Notes under the pieces: generated by a model | The model's input: only the letters and a program-made list of their open reading frames with translations | Databases searched by the model: none | What the model was told of the DNA's origin: nothing | Made by a program: the position numbers and the translations under genes | Shown: positions 53,912 to 62,095 of the stretch, piece after piece | How positions within the stretch are numbered: the first letter of the stretch is position 1 | Layout of the letters: every line of letters begins with the position of its first letter | Assembly (NCBI GenBank): GCA_024742815.1 | Contig: JANSXX010000006.1 | Span: forward strand, 1-64,000 | DNA length: 64,000 bases | Source: HXMU1420-13 sp024742815 | Lineage (GTDB): Bacteria > Bacteroidota > Rhodothermia > Balneolales > Balneolaceae | Direction: 5' to 3'

Positions 53912-54349
53912 ATGTTAAACAGAAACAAACCCCAGAAAAAAGTGAGTACCATCAATAATTCTCCTTCTGTAAATATTGTTAGCGAAGGCACTAAAGTAAC
54001 GGGAAATGTACATGCACATGCCGATATTCGGGTTAGTGGAACCATAGATGGTGAAGCCCTAAGCAAAGGCAAAATGATTATTACCGAGATTGGTAAGGTA
54101 AACGGAAATATCACCTCATCAGACGCCGATATTGCAGGTAAAGTAGAGGGAGAAGTTCGGGTGAGTAATAAATTGATTCTTCGAAAAAGTGCGGTAATAG
54201 ATGGCAATATTTACACAAAAACTTTAATTGTAGAAGAAGGTGCGGAAATAAACGGAGCCTGTCGAATGGGGGAGCGCTCGAACAAACTCTCGCAAATGAG
54301 TGATTCAGAGTTTGAAAAAGGCACCCACTTAAAAGCATCGGGTAGTTGA
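53912..54349 (+). CDS. Bactofilin (polymer-forming cytoskeletal protein)
   Basis: A 145-aa protein: a short polar N-terminal tail (about 1-25), then a right-handed beta-helix of short repeats such as GTKVTGNVHAHADIRVSGTIDGE and a GKVNGN turn, the bactofilin core, ending near residue 125 with a helical tail. Bactofilins polymerise without nucleotide at the membrane. The adjacent upstream M23 peptidase is its likely partner. The next gene starts at a TTG overlapping this stop (TTGA at 54346-54349), so the ATP synthase genes are coupled to it. Confidence 0.93.
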   Translation: MLNRNKPQKKVSTINNSPSVNIVSEGTKVTGNVHAHADIRVSGTIDGEALSKGKMIITEIGKVNGNITSSDADIAGKVEGEVRVSNKLILRKSAVIDGNIYTKTLIVEEGAEINGACRMGERSNKLSQMSDSEFEKGTHLKASGS

Positions 54350-54561
54350 GTTACAACCTTCTACCTAAAAAGTATTTAGAATATATCGGATTAGGTTCCG
54401 AAATAGCTCTTTCTATTGCGCTACCTATTTTATTAGGTAGATATATCGACACAAAGTTTGATAGTAGCCCTGTAGGTATATTGGTTGGAGTGGGTTTTGG
54501 TTTACTTTTATTCTTTATGGTAATTCTAAGAATTAGTAAAAAACTGAATAACAGAAAATGA
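54346..54561 (+). CDS. atpZ: AtpZ/AtpI-like F0F1 ATPase assembly protein
   Basis: A 71-aa protein with two membrane helices separated by the family signature RYIDTKF.SSP, in which AtpZ-type proteins keep a basic and acidic pair in a short loop. It helps assembly of the c-ring or uptake of Mg in other bacteria. No ATG exists; the TTG at 54346, overlapping the bactofilin stop, is the only credible start, implying translational coupling. Its end overlaps the next gene by 4 nt. Confidence 0.85.
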   Translation: MSYNLLPKKYLEYIGLGSEIALSIALPILLGRYIDTKFDSSPVGILVGVGFGLLLFFMVILRISKKLNNRK

Positions 54562-54929
54562 CTCGAACATTTTTAAAAATTCAAGTTCCACTACTTTTTC
54601 TAGTTCTTTTAATAAGTGTTTTTGTTGACCGCGCACATGCTCCAGACGTGGTAATTGGTTTTCTATTAAGCTTTGGCTTTGTATTGATTAGCATAGTGGT
54701 TTTGGAAAGAACGTGGAAATTGAATGATAGTGCATTTCTAAAGGCATTTTGGGTATCTATGCTGGCACGATTTGCCGGAATTATCGTTCTGTTGGTAATA
54801 ATCTATGGAGCTACAAAAATTGATGAAATCTACTTTACAGTTAGTTTCATTATTTCCTATCTTTGTCATTCTATAACAGAAATGATTTTCATCAACAAAA
54901 TCCTCAAAAAGGGAAGTAATACTGTATAA
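54558..54929 (+). CDS. AtpI-like membrane protein of the ATP synthase operon
   Basis: A 123-aa protein with four likely membrane helices, coded between atpZ and atpB. It occupies the usual atpI position (ATP synthase protein I) and resembles the poorly conserved four-helix subunit I proteins. In other species AtpI acts in c-ring assembly but is not part of the final complex. The start overlaps atpZ by 4 nt (ATGA) and the end overlaps atpB by one base (TAATG). Confidence 0.75.
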   Translation: MTRTFLKIQVPLLFLVLLISVFVDRAHAPDVVIGFLLSFGFVLISIVVLERTWKLNDSAFLKAFWVSMLARFAGIIVLLVIIYGATKIDEIYFTVSFIISYLCHSITEMIFINKILKKGSNTV

Positions 54930-55987
54930 TGTTTCAGACTATCCGTCGCCTGTTTCTGACACTTCTTTTTTTATCAATTAGTACCTCACATTTATTTGCT
55001 GCAGATGCGGATACTAATGATGAAGAACCTGTAATCGACGTGATGGGGACTGTAGCCGATCACGACTACATCAAAGTTCCTAAATTTATTAATGGCGGTA
55101 AGGTCTATTTACCCCGTTTGATTTTCTGGGAAGATGCAGAGGGTAATTCTCAATTCAGTGCCTTCACTAACTCCAAAAAAGCAGTTGAATCTGGAATGTT
55201 TGAAAAGGTTGATGATGTATTGGCTCCGGTAAGTGGCACAATTACACTAGATATGTCAATCACATCTCATTTAGTGTATTTCTGGATGTCAATGTTGCTC
55301 GCGGTATGGTTAACTATCTCGATGTCGTCGCGCTACAAAAAAGGAGTAGGTCGTGATGTAGAGCCAAAAGGCGCATTCCAGAATTTATTTGAAGTATTTT
55401 TCGTATTCATTCGTGATGAAGTAGTAAGAGCAAACATTGAAGGTCACAAAGCAGATAAATACGTGCCTTATCTGTTTACCGTTTTTATGGGGATCGCTTT
55501 TATGAACCTGTTTGGTTTATTGCCTTGGGCAGCCACTGCAACTGCAGATTTAACGGTTACCGCGACACTTGCAGTAATTAGTTTCTTCGTCATTCAGTTT
55601 AGCGGTACAAAAGACCATTGGGAGCATGTGTTTTGGTTTCCGGGTGTTCCGTCTGCCATTCGCTTGATTCTAACCCCAGTAGAAATTTTAGGTTTATTCA
55701 CTAAACCATTTGCTTTGGCAATTCGATTATTTGCCAATATGTTATCCGGTAAAATCATGATCATATCTATTCTTGGTCTAATCTTTATATTTGCTGACTT
55801 TTTTGGAGCGGCTGCCGGATATGGCGTAAGTACATTTTCTGTTTCATTAACAGTAATACTTTACGCACTCAAGACATTTGTAGCCTTGTTACAGGCTTAC
55901 ATTTTCACTCTTCTAACCGCAGTATTTATAGGGATGGCCGCTGAGGAGCACCATCATGAAGAGCATGCCGCAGAACATGTAGCATAA
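54929..55987 (+). CDS. atpB: ATP synthase F0 subunit a
   Basis: A 352-aa proton-channel subunit. It carries a signal peptide (about residues 1-24) and a roughly 90-residue periplasmic extension before the first membrane helix (about 112-130), a layout known in Bacteroidota. The essential arginine lies in the KPFALAIRLFANMLSGKIM segment. The helices that follow and the C-terminal His/Glu tail (EEHHHEEHAAEH) are typical of this group. Confidence 0.95.
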   Translation: MFQTIRRLFLTLLFLSISTSHLFAADADTNDEEPVIDVMGTVADHDYIKVPKFINGGKVYLPRLIFWEDAEGNSQFSAFTNSKKAVESGMFEKVDDVLAPVSGTITLDMSITSHLVYFWMSMLLAVWLTISMSSRYKKGVGRDVEPKGAFQNLFEVFFVFIRDEVVRANIEGHKADKYVPYLFTVFMGIAFMNLFGLLPWAATATADLTVTATLAVISFFVIQFSGTKDHWEHVFWFPGVPSAIRLILTPVEILGLFTKPFALAIRLFANMLSGKIMIISILGLIFIFADFFGAAAGYGVSTFSVSLTVILYALKTFVALLQAYIFTLLTAVFIGMAAEEHHHEEHAAEHVA

Positions 55988-56032
55988 GATTTTAATACAC
56001 TTAAATAACCATAACAATAAATAAAAAACACT

Positions 56033-56251
56033 ATGGGACTTTTAGCAGCTGGTATCGGAGCTGGAATCGTAGCAATCGGAGCTGGAATCGGAATCGGAAT
56101 GATTGGTAAAGCCGCAACCGAAAGTATCGCTCGTCAACCAGAAGCTTCTGGAGATATCAGAGGAGCAATGATTCTTACTGCCGCATTCATCGAGGGTGTA
56201 GCCCTTTTCTGTGCGGTAATCTGTATCCTTCTCGTTTTCTTCGGCGGATAA
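56033..56251 (+). CDS. atpE: ATP synthase F0 subunit c
   Basis: A 72-aa two-helix hairpin that forms the rotor ring. The ion-binding carboxylate is Glu54 in AAFIEGVALF; the polar loop is ARQPE (residues 33-37). The glycine-rich first helix (GAGIGIGMIG) is normal. Without the Gln and Ser/Thr ligands seen in sodium-type c-subunits, I infer proton coupling. The leader is A-rich without a clear Shine-Dalgarno. Confidence 0.96.
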   Translation: MGLLAAGIGAGIVAIGAGIGIGMIGKAATESIARQPEASGDIRGAMILTAAFIEGVALFCAVICILLVFFGG

Positions 56252-56269
56252 TTTTAAAATTACCCTGAA

Positions 56270-56785
56270 ATGACTTTCCTTTTAGCAGGCGGAGGCGGAT
56301 TACTTTCATTTAATACAGGATTTGCGTTATGGATTCTTATATCCATGGTCATCTTTCTGTTGGTTATGATGAAGTATGCGGTGCCGCCAATCATGAAGTC
56401 GCTCAACGAACGTGAAGCAAAAATCAAAGATTCATTGGAATCAGCTGAAAAGGCACTAGCCCGAGCTGAAGAAATTTCGAAGGATAATGAGAAAGCTTTG
56501 CGTGAAGCCGAGGCTAAAGCTCAGCAAATTCGCAAAGAGGCACTTGAAGAAGCAGAACTTCTTCGAACCGAGCGAATTTCAAAAGCTAAGGACGAGGCAG
56601 CACAAATCACTGAACAGGCTAAAAACACTATTGAGCAAGAAAAGAAGCAAGCTCTCTCTGAATTAAGAGAAGAAGTTGCAAGACTTGCCATTCAGTCTGC
56701 TTCCATGATTTTGGATGAGGAACTCGACGAGAAGAAGAACAGCAAACTGGTCGATAAGTTTATTACCGACCTCTCAAATAACTAA
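56270..56785 (+). CDS. atpF: ATP synthase F0 subunit b
   Basis: A 171-aa peripheral-stalk subunit: one N-terminal membrane helix (about 16-36) followed by a long charged helix (about 45-165) rich in Glu, Lys and Ala, which forms the stalk dimer. It begins 18 nt after atpE and precedes atpH by 11 nt. Confidence 0.94.
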   Translation: MTFLLAGGGGLLSFNTGFALWILISMVIFLLVMMKYAVPPIMKSLNEREAKIKDSLESAEKALARAEEISKDNEKALREAEAKAQQIRKEALEEAELLRTERISKAKDEAAQITEQAKNTIEQEKKQALSELREEVARLAIQSASMILDEELDEKKNSKLVDKFITDLSNN

Positions 56786-56796
56786 CCTAACTACGG

Positions 56797-57351
56797 ATGT
56801 TAGTTTCTAAAGCAGCCAGAAGATATGCGATCGCATTGCTCGAATTAAGCAAAGAGCAAAAATCGGTTGAGGCTACACTTACTGATGTGCAATTTATTGA
56901 AAGCACCATTGATGATTCGCGGGAACTAGAGAATTTTCTTAAAAGCCCAATTATCAAGCCTTCAATGAAGAAAGAAGCATTAACTGCATTGTTTAAAGAA
57001 CATATTTCTGATCTTACAATGCAATTTGTTAGCCTTGTAGCAACCAAAGAACGAGCCGCAATTCTGCATCAAATTTCTAAAGCATTTATTTCTCAATACA
57101 ACATGTATGCAGGAATAATTGAAGTGGAAGTTCGATCAGCGAAGAAACTTTCAGCCAAACAGGTAGAAGAGTTAAAAACTGTGCTTGAAAAAACCACCTC
57201 AAAAAAAGTAAATCTATCTACTTCTGAAAAAGAAGAATTAAAAGGTGGTTTATTGGTGAAGATTGAAGACACTGTTATCGACGGTACCATCAAGCACAAA
57301 ATTGAGCAACTCGAAGAACGGTTGCTTGATAATACATTAGAATTGAACTAG
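56797..57351 (+). CDS. atpH: ATP synthase F1 subunit delta
   Basis: A 184-aa subunit linking the stalk to the alpha3beta3 head. The N-terminal helical bundle begins ARRYAIALLELS, and the C-terminal part has the usual GGLLVKIEDTVIDGTIKHKIEQL signature, split between strand and helix. Gap to atpA is 22 nt. Confidence 0.95.
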   Translation: MLVSKAARRYAIALLELSKEQKSVEATLTDVQFIESTIDDSRELENFLKSPIIKPSMKKEALTALFKEHISDLTMQFVSLVATKERAAILHQISKAFISQYNMYAGIIEVEVRSAKKLSAKQVEELKTVLEKTTSKKVNLSTSEKEELKGGLLVKIEDTVIDGTIKHKIEQLEERLLDNTLELN

Positions 57352-57373
57352 AACGACTTAGTATAAAAATACA

Positions 57374-58990
57374 ATGAGCCAAGTCAGACCAGACGAAGTT
57401 TCAGCCATTTTACGTAAACAATTATCAGGTTTCGAAAACGAAGCTGATGTGTATGATGTGGGTACCGTACTTGAAGTAGGTGATGGTATCGCACGCGTAT
57501 ATGGACTTTCTCAAGTACAAGCCGGTGAGCTTGTAACTTTACCCGACTCAAAAGATGAGGATGGCAATCCGGTAACCGGTATGGTACTTAACCTCGAAGA
57601 GGATAATGTGGGTATCGTATTATTTGGTTCTGCAAGTGCTGTTGAAGAAGGACAAACCGTAAAGCGTACTAAAGATATTGCATCTGTTAGTGTTGGTGAT
57701 GGTTTACTAGGTCGCGTTATTGATCCATTAGGAAATCCTGTGGATGGTAAAGGTCCCGTTCTAGGTGATACTGTTCGACTTCCGCTAGAAAGGAAAGCAC
57801 CCGGTGTAATCTACAGAGAACCTGTAGCAGAGCCTCTTCAAACCGGTATTAAAGCTATTGATTCATTGATTCCGATTGGCCGTGGCCAGCGTGAATTAAT
57901 TATTGGTGATCGACAGACAGGTAAAACTTCTGTTGCTATTGATACGATTATCAATCAAAAAGCTACTCAAGATTCTGATAACCCGGTTTTTTGTATTTAT
58001 GTGGCTGTTGGGCAAAAAGCATCTACGGTTGCCGGAATTAAACAAGTTCTTGAGCAAACAGGAGCTATGGATTACACGGTAATCGTAACTGCACCTGCTT
58101 CATCTGCAGCACCTATGCAGTATATCGCTCCATTTACAGGAGCAACAGTTGGTGAGTATTTCCGCGATACAGGTAGACATGCTTTAGTAATTTATGATGA
58201 TTTATCGAAGCAAGCAGTTGCATATCGTGAGCTTTCATTATTGTTGAAGCGTCCTCCAGGTCGTGAAGCGTACCCGGGTGATGTATTCTATTTACATAGC
58301 CGTTTATTAGAGCGTGCTGCAAAAATCATTGATGATGATGGTGTTGCGCAGTCTATGAATAACATTCCAGATGAATTACGCCCTTTAGTGAAAGGTGGTG
58401 GTTCATTAACGGCACTTCCTGTTATTGAAACACAAGCGGGTGATGTTTCTGCATACATTCCTACCAACGTTATTTCTATCACCGATGGTCAGATTTTCTT
58501 AGATACCGATTTATTTAATCAAGGTATTCGACCAGCCATCGACGTAGGTACTTCTGTATCTCGTGTAGGTGGTTCTGCGCAGGTAAAATCGATGAAGAAA
58601 CTTTCCGGTACGCTTAAGCTTGATTTAGCCCAGTACCGTGAATTAGAGGCTTTTGCAAAATTTGGTTCTGATCTTGATGCCTCTACTCAAGCTCAACTTC
58701 GTAAGGGTGAGCGCACGGTAGAGCTACTAAAACAAGATGTTTATCAACCACTTCCGGTTGAGCAAGAAATTGTGCTATTAAAGGTTAATGATGTTGGATT
58801 ACTTGACAAACTTCCTGTTTCAAGCATTAGTGAATTCCAAACTCAATTCCTTGAAACTGTAGGTGCAAAATTCAGCAAAGAAATGGCTGAATTGGCAACC
58901 TCAGGGGTGTTAAGTGATGAGTTTGGTAACAAAGTAGTTGATACTGCTAGTCACGTAATTGATCAACTTTTGGCAGCTAAGGAAGCTTAA
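57374..58990 (+). CDS. atpA: ATP synthase F1 subunit alpha
   Basis: A 538-aa non-catalytic nucleotide-binding subunit. The P-loop is GDRQTGKTSVAID. The N-terminal beta-barrel, the VIYDDLSKQAVAYRELSLLL segment and the arginine-finger region (ISVTDGQIFLDT-type, here ISITDGQIFLDTDLF, then the SVSRVGGSAQV motif) are intact. It is somewhat longer than the E. coli protein (513 aa), with the extra residues near the N- and C-termini. Confidence 0.97.
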   Translation: MSQVRPDEVSAILRKQLSGFENEADVYDVGTVLEVGDGIARVYGLSQVQAGELVTLPDSKDEDGNPVTGMVLNLEEDNVGIVLFGSASAVEEGQTVKRTKDIASVSVGDGLLGRVIDPLGNPVDGKGPVLGDTVRLPLERKAPGVIYREPVAEPLQTGIKAIDSLIPIGRGQRELIIGDRQTGKTSVAIDTIINQKATQDSDNPVFCIYVAVGQKASTVAGIKQVLEQTGAMDYTVIVTAPASSAAPMQYIAPFTGATVGEYFRDTGRHALVIYDDLSKQAVAYRELSLLLKRPPGREAYPGDVFYLHSRLLERAAKIIDDDGVAQSMNNIPDELRPLVKGGGSLTALPVIETQAGDVSAYIPTNVISITDGQIFLDTDLFNQGIRPAIDVGTSVSRVGGSAQVKSMKKLSGTLKLDLAQYRELEAFAKFGSDLDASTQAQLRKGERTVELLKQDVYQPLPVEQEIVLLKVNDVGLLDKLPVSSISEFQTQFLETVGAKFSKEMAELATSGVLSDEFGNKVVDTASHVIDQLLAAKEA

Positions 58991-58993
58991 TTC

Positions 58994-59878
58994 ATGGCTA
59001 ATTTACGGGACATACGAAACAGAATAGGTTCTGTAAACAACACTCAGCAGATCACCAAAGCTATGAAAATGGTAGCTGCTGCAAAGTTGCGTAAGGCTCA
59101 GGACCGTATGGTTCAAACGAGACCATATGCAGCAAAGATTCAGGATGTTGTAGGAAGGTTAGTAGCTAGCACTAAGGTTGATAATCAACTCATGCGTCCT
59201 GTTGATGAGGTAAAAAAAGTATTGATGATTATCGTTGGATCTGATCGAGGTTTGTGCGGTGGTTTCAACAATAATTTGTTCAAAGAAATTGAAAAGCATA
59301 TTGAACAAAATCTTAGTGAATACCGTGAAAATGGTACACTTGGCTTAGTAACGATTGGAAAAAAAGCTACGGCCCACTTTTCAAAACGTAAGTATAATGT
59401 GGTAAGTAAGTTTCCCGGTTTCTTCGATTCTATTGAATATGATGCTACATCCGACATTATGCGAACAGCTACCGAGCAATTTGTAGATGGCACTTATGAT
59501 GAAGTATTTATTGCATTCAACGAATTCCGTTCTGTAATTGCTCAGAACAGAAAAATAGAAAAAGTGTTACCAATTGATCCGGAAGTTATTTCTGGTGGTG
59601 ATTCTAAAGAAACAATTGATTATCTTTTCGAGCCTGATTCGTCAGCGATTCTTGATCAGCTTTTGCCTCTGCATCTGAACATGCAATTATGGAAAGCAGT
59701 ACTTGAATCTAATGCTGCTGAACAAGGTGCTAGAATGTCTGCTATGGACAGTGCTACTGAAAACGCTAAAGAATTAGAGCGTGAACTCAGATTAAAGTAT
59801 AACCAGGCAAGACAAAGCGCTATTACCACTGAGATTTCTGAAATTGTATCGGGAGCTCAAGCGCTATCAGATTCTTAA
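58994..59878 (+). CDS. atpG: ATP synthase F1 subunit gamma
   Basis: A 294-aa central-stalk subunit. The N-terminal helix reads RDIRNRIGSVNNTQQITKAM followed by KMVAAAKLRKAQ, the family hallmark. The Rossmann-like middle starts with GSDRGLCGGFNNN. The C-terminal helix has RMSAMDSATENAKEL and ends in an Ala/Ser-rich rotor tip. It closes the operon here: atpD (beta) and atpC (epsilon) are absent downstream, where a tRNA gene follows 6 nt later, so the F1 beta/epsilon genes must lie elsewhere. Confidence 0.97.
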   Translation: MANLRDIRNRIGSVNNTQQITKAMKMVAAAKLRKAQDRMVQTRPYAAKIQDVVGRLVASTKVDNQLMRPVDEVKKVLMIIVGSDRGLCGGFNNNLFKEIEKHIEQNLSEYRENGTLGLVTIGKKATAHFSKRKYNVVSKFPGFFDSIEYDATSDIMRTATEQFVDGTYDEVFIAFNEFRSVIAQNRKIEKVLPIDPEVISGGDSKETIDYLFEPDSSAILDQLLPLHLNMQLWKAVLESNAAEQGARMSAMDSATENAKELERELRLKYNQARQSAITTEISEIVSGAQALSDS

Positions 59879-59884
59879 TTTATT

Positions 59885-59971
59885 GGAGAGTTGGCAGAGT
59901 GGTCGAATGCGGCGGTCTTGAAAACCGTTGAGGCTTCACGGTCTCCGGGGGTTCGAATCCCTCACTCTCCG
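59885..59971 (+). tRNA. tRNA-Ser (UGA anticodon)
   Basis: An 87-nt class II tRNA with acceptor stem GGAGAGT (59885-59891) pairing ACTCTCC (59964-59970) and discriminator G at 59971. The anticodon stem GCGGT/ACCGT encloses CTTGAAA with anticodon TGA at 59919-59921. The long variable arm and T loop TTCGAAT are typical of tRNA-Ser. No CCA is coded. It lies directly after atpG, so it may be co-transcribed with the ATPase genes. Confidence 0.97.
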
Positions 59972-59976
59972 CATTA

Positions 59977-60006
59977 AAATAGCCCCATTTGGGGCTATTT
60001 TTGTTT
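59977..60006 (+). terminator. Rho-independent terminator after tRNA-Ser
   Basis: AAATAGCCCC (59977-59986) pairs perfectly with GGGGCTATTT (59991-60000) across a 4-nt ATTT loop, followed by TTGTTT. It ends the tRNA transcript, and possibly the whole ATPase operon. Confidence 0.9.
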
Positions 60007-60056
60007 AAATAAACCAATACATTGTACGTTCATTGCGAAATCAATTAGTTCTTAGT

Positions 60057-61430
60057 ATGAAATTTATCACGTCAATTATCCTAACTATTGCAATTACTTT
60101 CCCTGTAACTGCGCAGGATACCTTATCAATTTCGCTTGAAGAATTTGTTGAAATCGCATTACAAAATGCCGGACAAGTTAAAGTAGCTCAGGTTGATGTG
60201 AGCCTTGCCGAAAACAGAAAGCAACGAGCTAAAGACCAGCGTTTCTTACCTAGTCTAAATTTTCGATCTGAACACGCACTAGTTCCCGGGGTTACTTCAC
60301 CAAACGGACGTCCGGAAGAAAGCATTTATCTTGATCCGGATGCCCGAAATGATTGGAGTAATTTTGGTTTATTTACTCGCTTACGGGTATCAGGAGTTCA
60401 GCCTGTTTTTACCTGGGGCGCTGTTGGTAAAGCCGTTAATGCAGCTGAATTAGGTATTAAGGCAATGCAGCAACAGACAGTGGCAACTGAAGAAGAAACA
60501 AAAGTATTGCTTAACGAATTGTATTACAGCTACGTTTTAGCTTTAGAAATCGAGCGACTGTTAAAAGACGCCGAAGATAAAATGGATCAAATAGAGCGTG
60601 CGATGAAAAAGCAAGAAGAGGAAGACCCCGCAGAGTTGGATGAATCGGATATGTTCAAGTTTAGAGTGTTCAAAGCACAATTTGGCATTCAAAGGGAAGA
60701 AGTAAAGCAGAGTCTGCTATTTGTTAAAGAATCTTGGGAATACGCACTCCGTAATGAAGATGATAATATATACGAGCCATCGGTTCGTTTTCTAGATCCT
60801 ATAGATTCTGAGCTATCAGAGATAAATTATTATCAAAACAGTGCGATGGTGAATCGTGCCGAGTTAAAGGCGATTAATTTCGGAAGAGACGCTCTTAAAA
60901 CTTATATCGGATCTCTCAAAGCCCAAAATCTACCGGGTTTATATTTAGGATTTACAACTACCTTAGCAAGTACGCCAATTCGTCCACGACAACCTAATCC
61001 ATTTATTCAAACACCTGAAAATACTTTCAATACGGCTGTTGGGTTTACAATTCGTCAGAATCTGAATTTCTTTCAAGCAAAAACAAATTTGGAGCGCAGT
61101 AGATTGGAAGTTCGTCGATTAGAATTTCTTGAGGATGCTGCTACAGATGGTATAATTTTGGAGCTTAATGAAGCTTATCGTACCACAGCCATCGCTAAAG
61201 CAAAGGTTGAGCGAACCGATGAAGCACTGCAGATTGCTAAAGAATGGCTCCGTGCTGAACAATTAGACTACGATTTGGGTTTTGGTGATTCAAAGGACCT
61301 AATTGATGCAGTTCGGCAGGAATTGGAACTACGACTCACCGAAAAGCAAAGTATATTTGAATTTAATACTGCCTTGATAAAACTAAATAAATCGGCAGGA
61401 CTTCCGTTAACACATCGGTTAGATCAATAA
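60057..61430 (+). CDS. TolC-family outer-membrane efflux protein
   Basis: A 457-aa exported protein with a signal peptide (about 1-20, ending VTAQ) when started at ATG 60057; the TTG start at 60033 would precede the signal and is rejected. The two repeats of long helices and short strands (helices with coiled-coil content such as KKQEEEDPAELDESD and strands such as SLNFRSEHALVPGV) fit the OEP/TolC fold that forms a trimeric exit duct. No inner-membrane pump or membrane-fusion protein gene is adjacent, except the MlaC-like gene 16 nt downstream. Confidence 0.87.
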   Translation: MKFITSIILTIAITFPVTAQDTLSISLEEFVEIALQNAGQVKVAQVDVSLAENRKQRAKDQRFLPSLNFRSEHALVPGVTSPNGRPEESIYLDPDARNDWSNFGLFTRLRVSGVQPVFTWGAVGKAVNAAELGIKAMQQQTVATEEETKVLLNELYYSYVLALEIERLLKDAEDKMDQIERAMKKQEEEDPAELDESDMFKFRVFKAQFGIQREEVKQSLLFVKESWEYALRNEDDNIYEPSVRFLDPIDSELSEINYYQNSAMVNRAELKAINFGRDALKTYIGSLKAQNLPGLYLGFTTTLASTPIRPRQPNPFIQTPENTFNTAVGFTIRQNLNFFQAKTNLERSRLEVRRLEFLEDAATDGIILELNEAYRTTAIAKAKVERTDEALQIAKEWLRAEQLDYDLGFGDSKDLIDAVRQELELRLTEKQSIFEFNTALIKLNKSAGLPLTHRLDQ

Positions 61431-61446
61431 AATAATTATAGGATTT

Positions 61447-62040
61447 ATGAGAAAATTTATCAGCTTATTCGTTTGGATATTTTTGGCTATAAGTTTGCAA
61501 ACAACAGCCTTTGCACAAACTGATTCCGATGGGATTAAATCACTTCTAGAAGAAAGAGATGAAGAAATTAAAAACATTCTGGGTCCTGAGGGGAGTGAAT
61601 ACACCGAGGAACAACGCGAAACTTTGAAAACCATCATCAATGGTATCATAGATTTTGAAGCAATGTCGAAAACGGCATTAGACGATACTTACGATGAAAT
61701 CTCGGAAGAAAGTAGAAAAGAATTTGTAGATCTGTTTTCTACCATCATTCGCGACAATTCCCTCACTAAGCTAGACATTTACAGAGCAGAAGTAAGTTAC
61801 AACGAAATCGAAATTGATGGGGAAAAAGCTCTCGTCCAAACAATGGCAGAGCTTGATGAGGTAAGAACCCCTGTTGATTATAAAATGGAATGGAAAGAAG
61901 GCGAATGGGTGATAACAGACATGAGTATCGATGATGTGTACACAGCTGAATCATATAAGCGACAATTTCAGCGTATTATCGCTCGCCGAGGTTTTGATGC
62001 CTTAATGGATAGTTTACGTAAGCGAGCTGCCCGAGCCTAA
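61447..62040 (+). CDS. MlaC/Ttg2D-like periplasmic lipid-transport protein
   Basis: A 197-aa exported protein (signal peptide about 1-23, ending AFAQ). The mature part matches MlaC-type phospholipid carriers: an acidic N-terminal helical stretch, the IINGIIDFEAMSKTALDD core, FVDLFSTIIRDNSLTKLDIYR, then strands such as VQTMAELDEVRTPVDYKMEWKEGEWVI and a C-terminal helix with FQRIIARRGFDALMDSLRKR. In E. coli MlaC shuttles phospholipids between MlaA and MlaBDEF. The Mla ABC genes are not in the window; pairing with a TolC-like gene is notable. Confidence 0.87.
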   Translation: MRKFISLFVWIFLAISLQTTAFAQTDSDGIKSLLEERDEEIKNILGPEGSEYTEEQRETLKTIINGIIDFEAMSKTALDDTYDEISEESRKEFVDLFSTIIRDNSLTKLDIYRAEVSYNEIEIDGEKALVQTMAELDEVRTPVDYKMEWKEGEWVITDMSIDDVYTAESYKRQFQRIIARRGFDALMDSLRKRAARA

Positions 62041-62095
62041 GAGTTCTTTTTTTCTGCAGCTATTAACCGTATCTTTAGGGCAAAATTATCAGACG

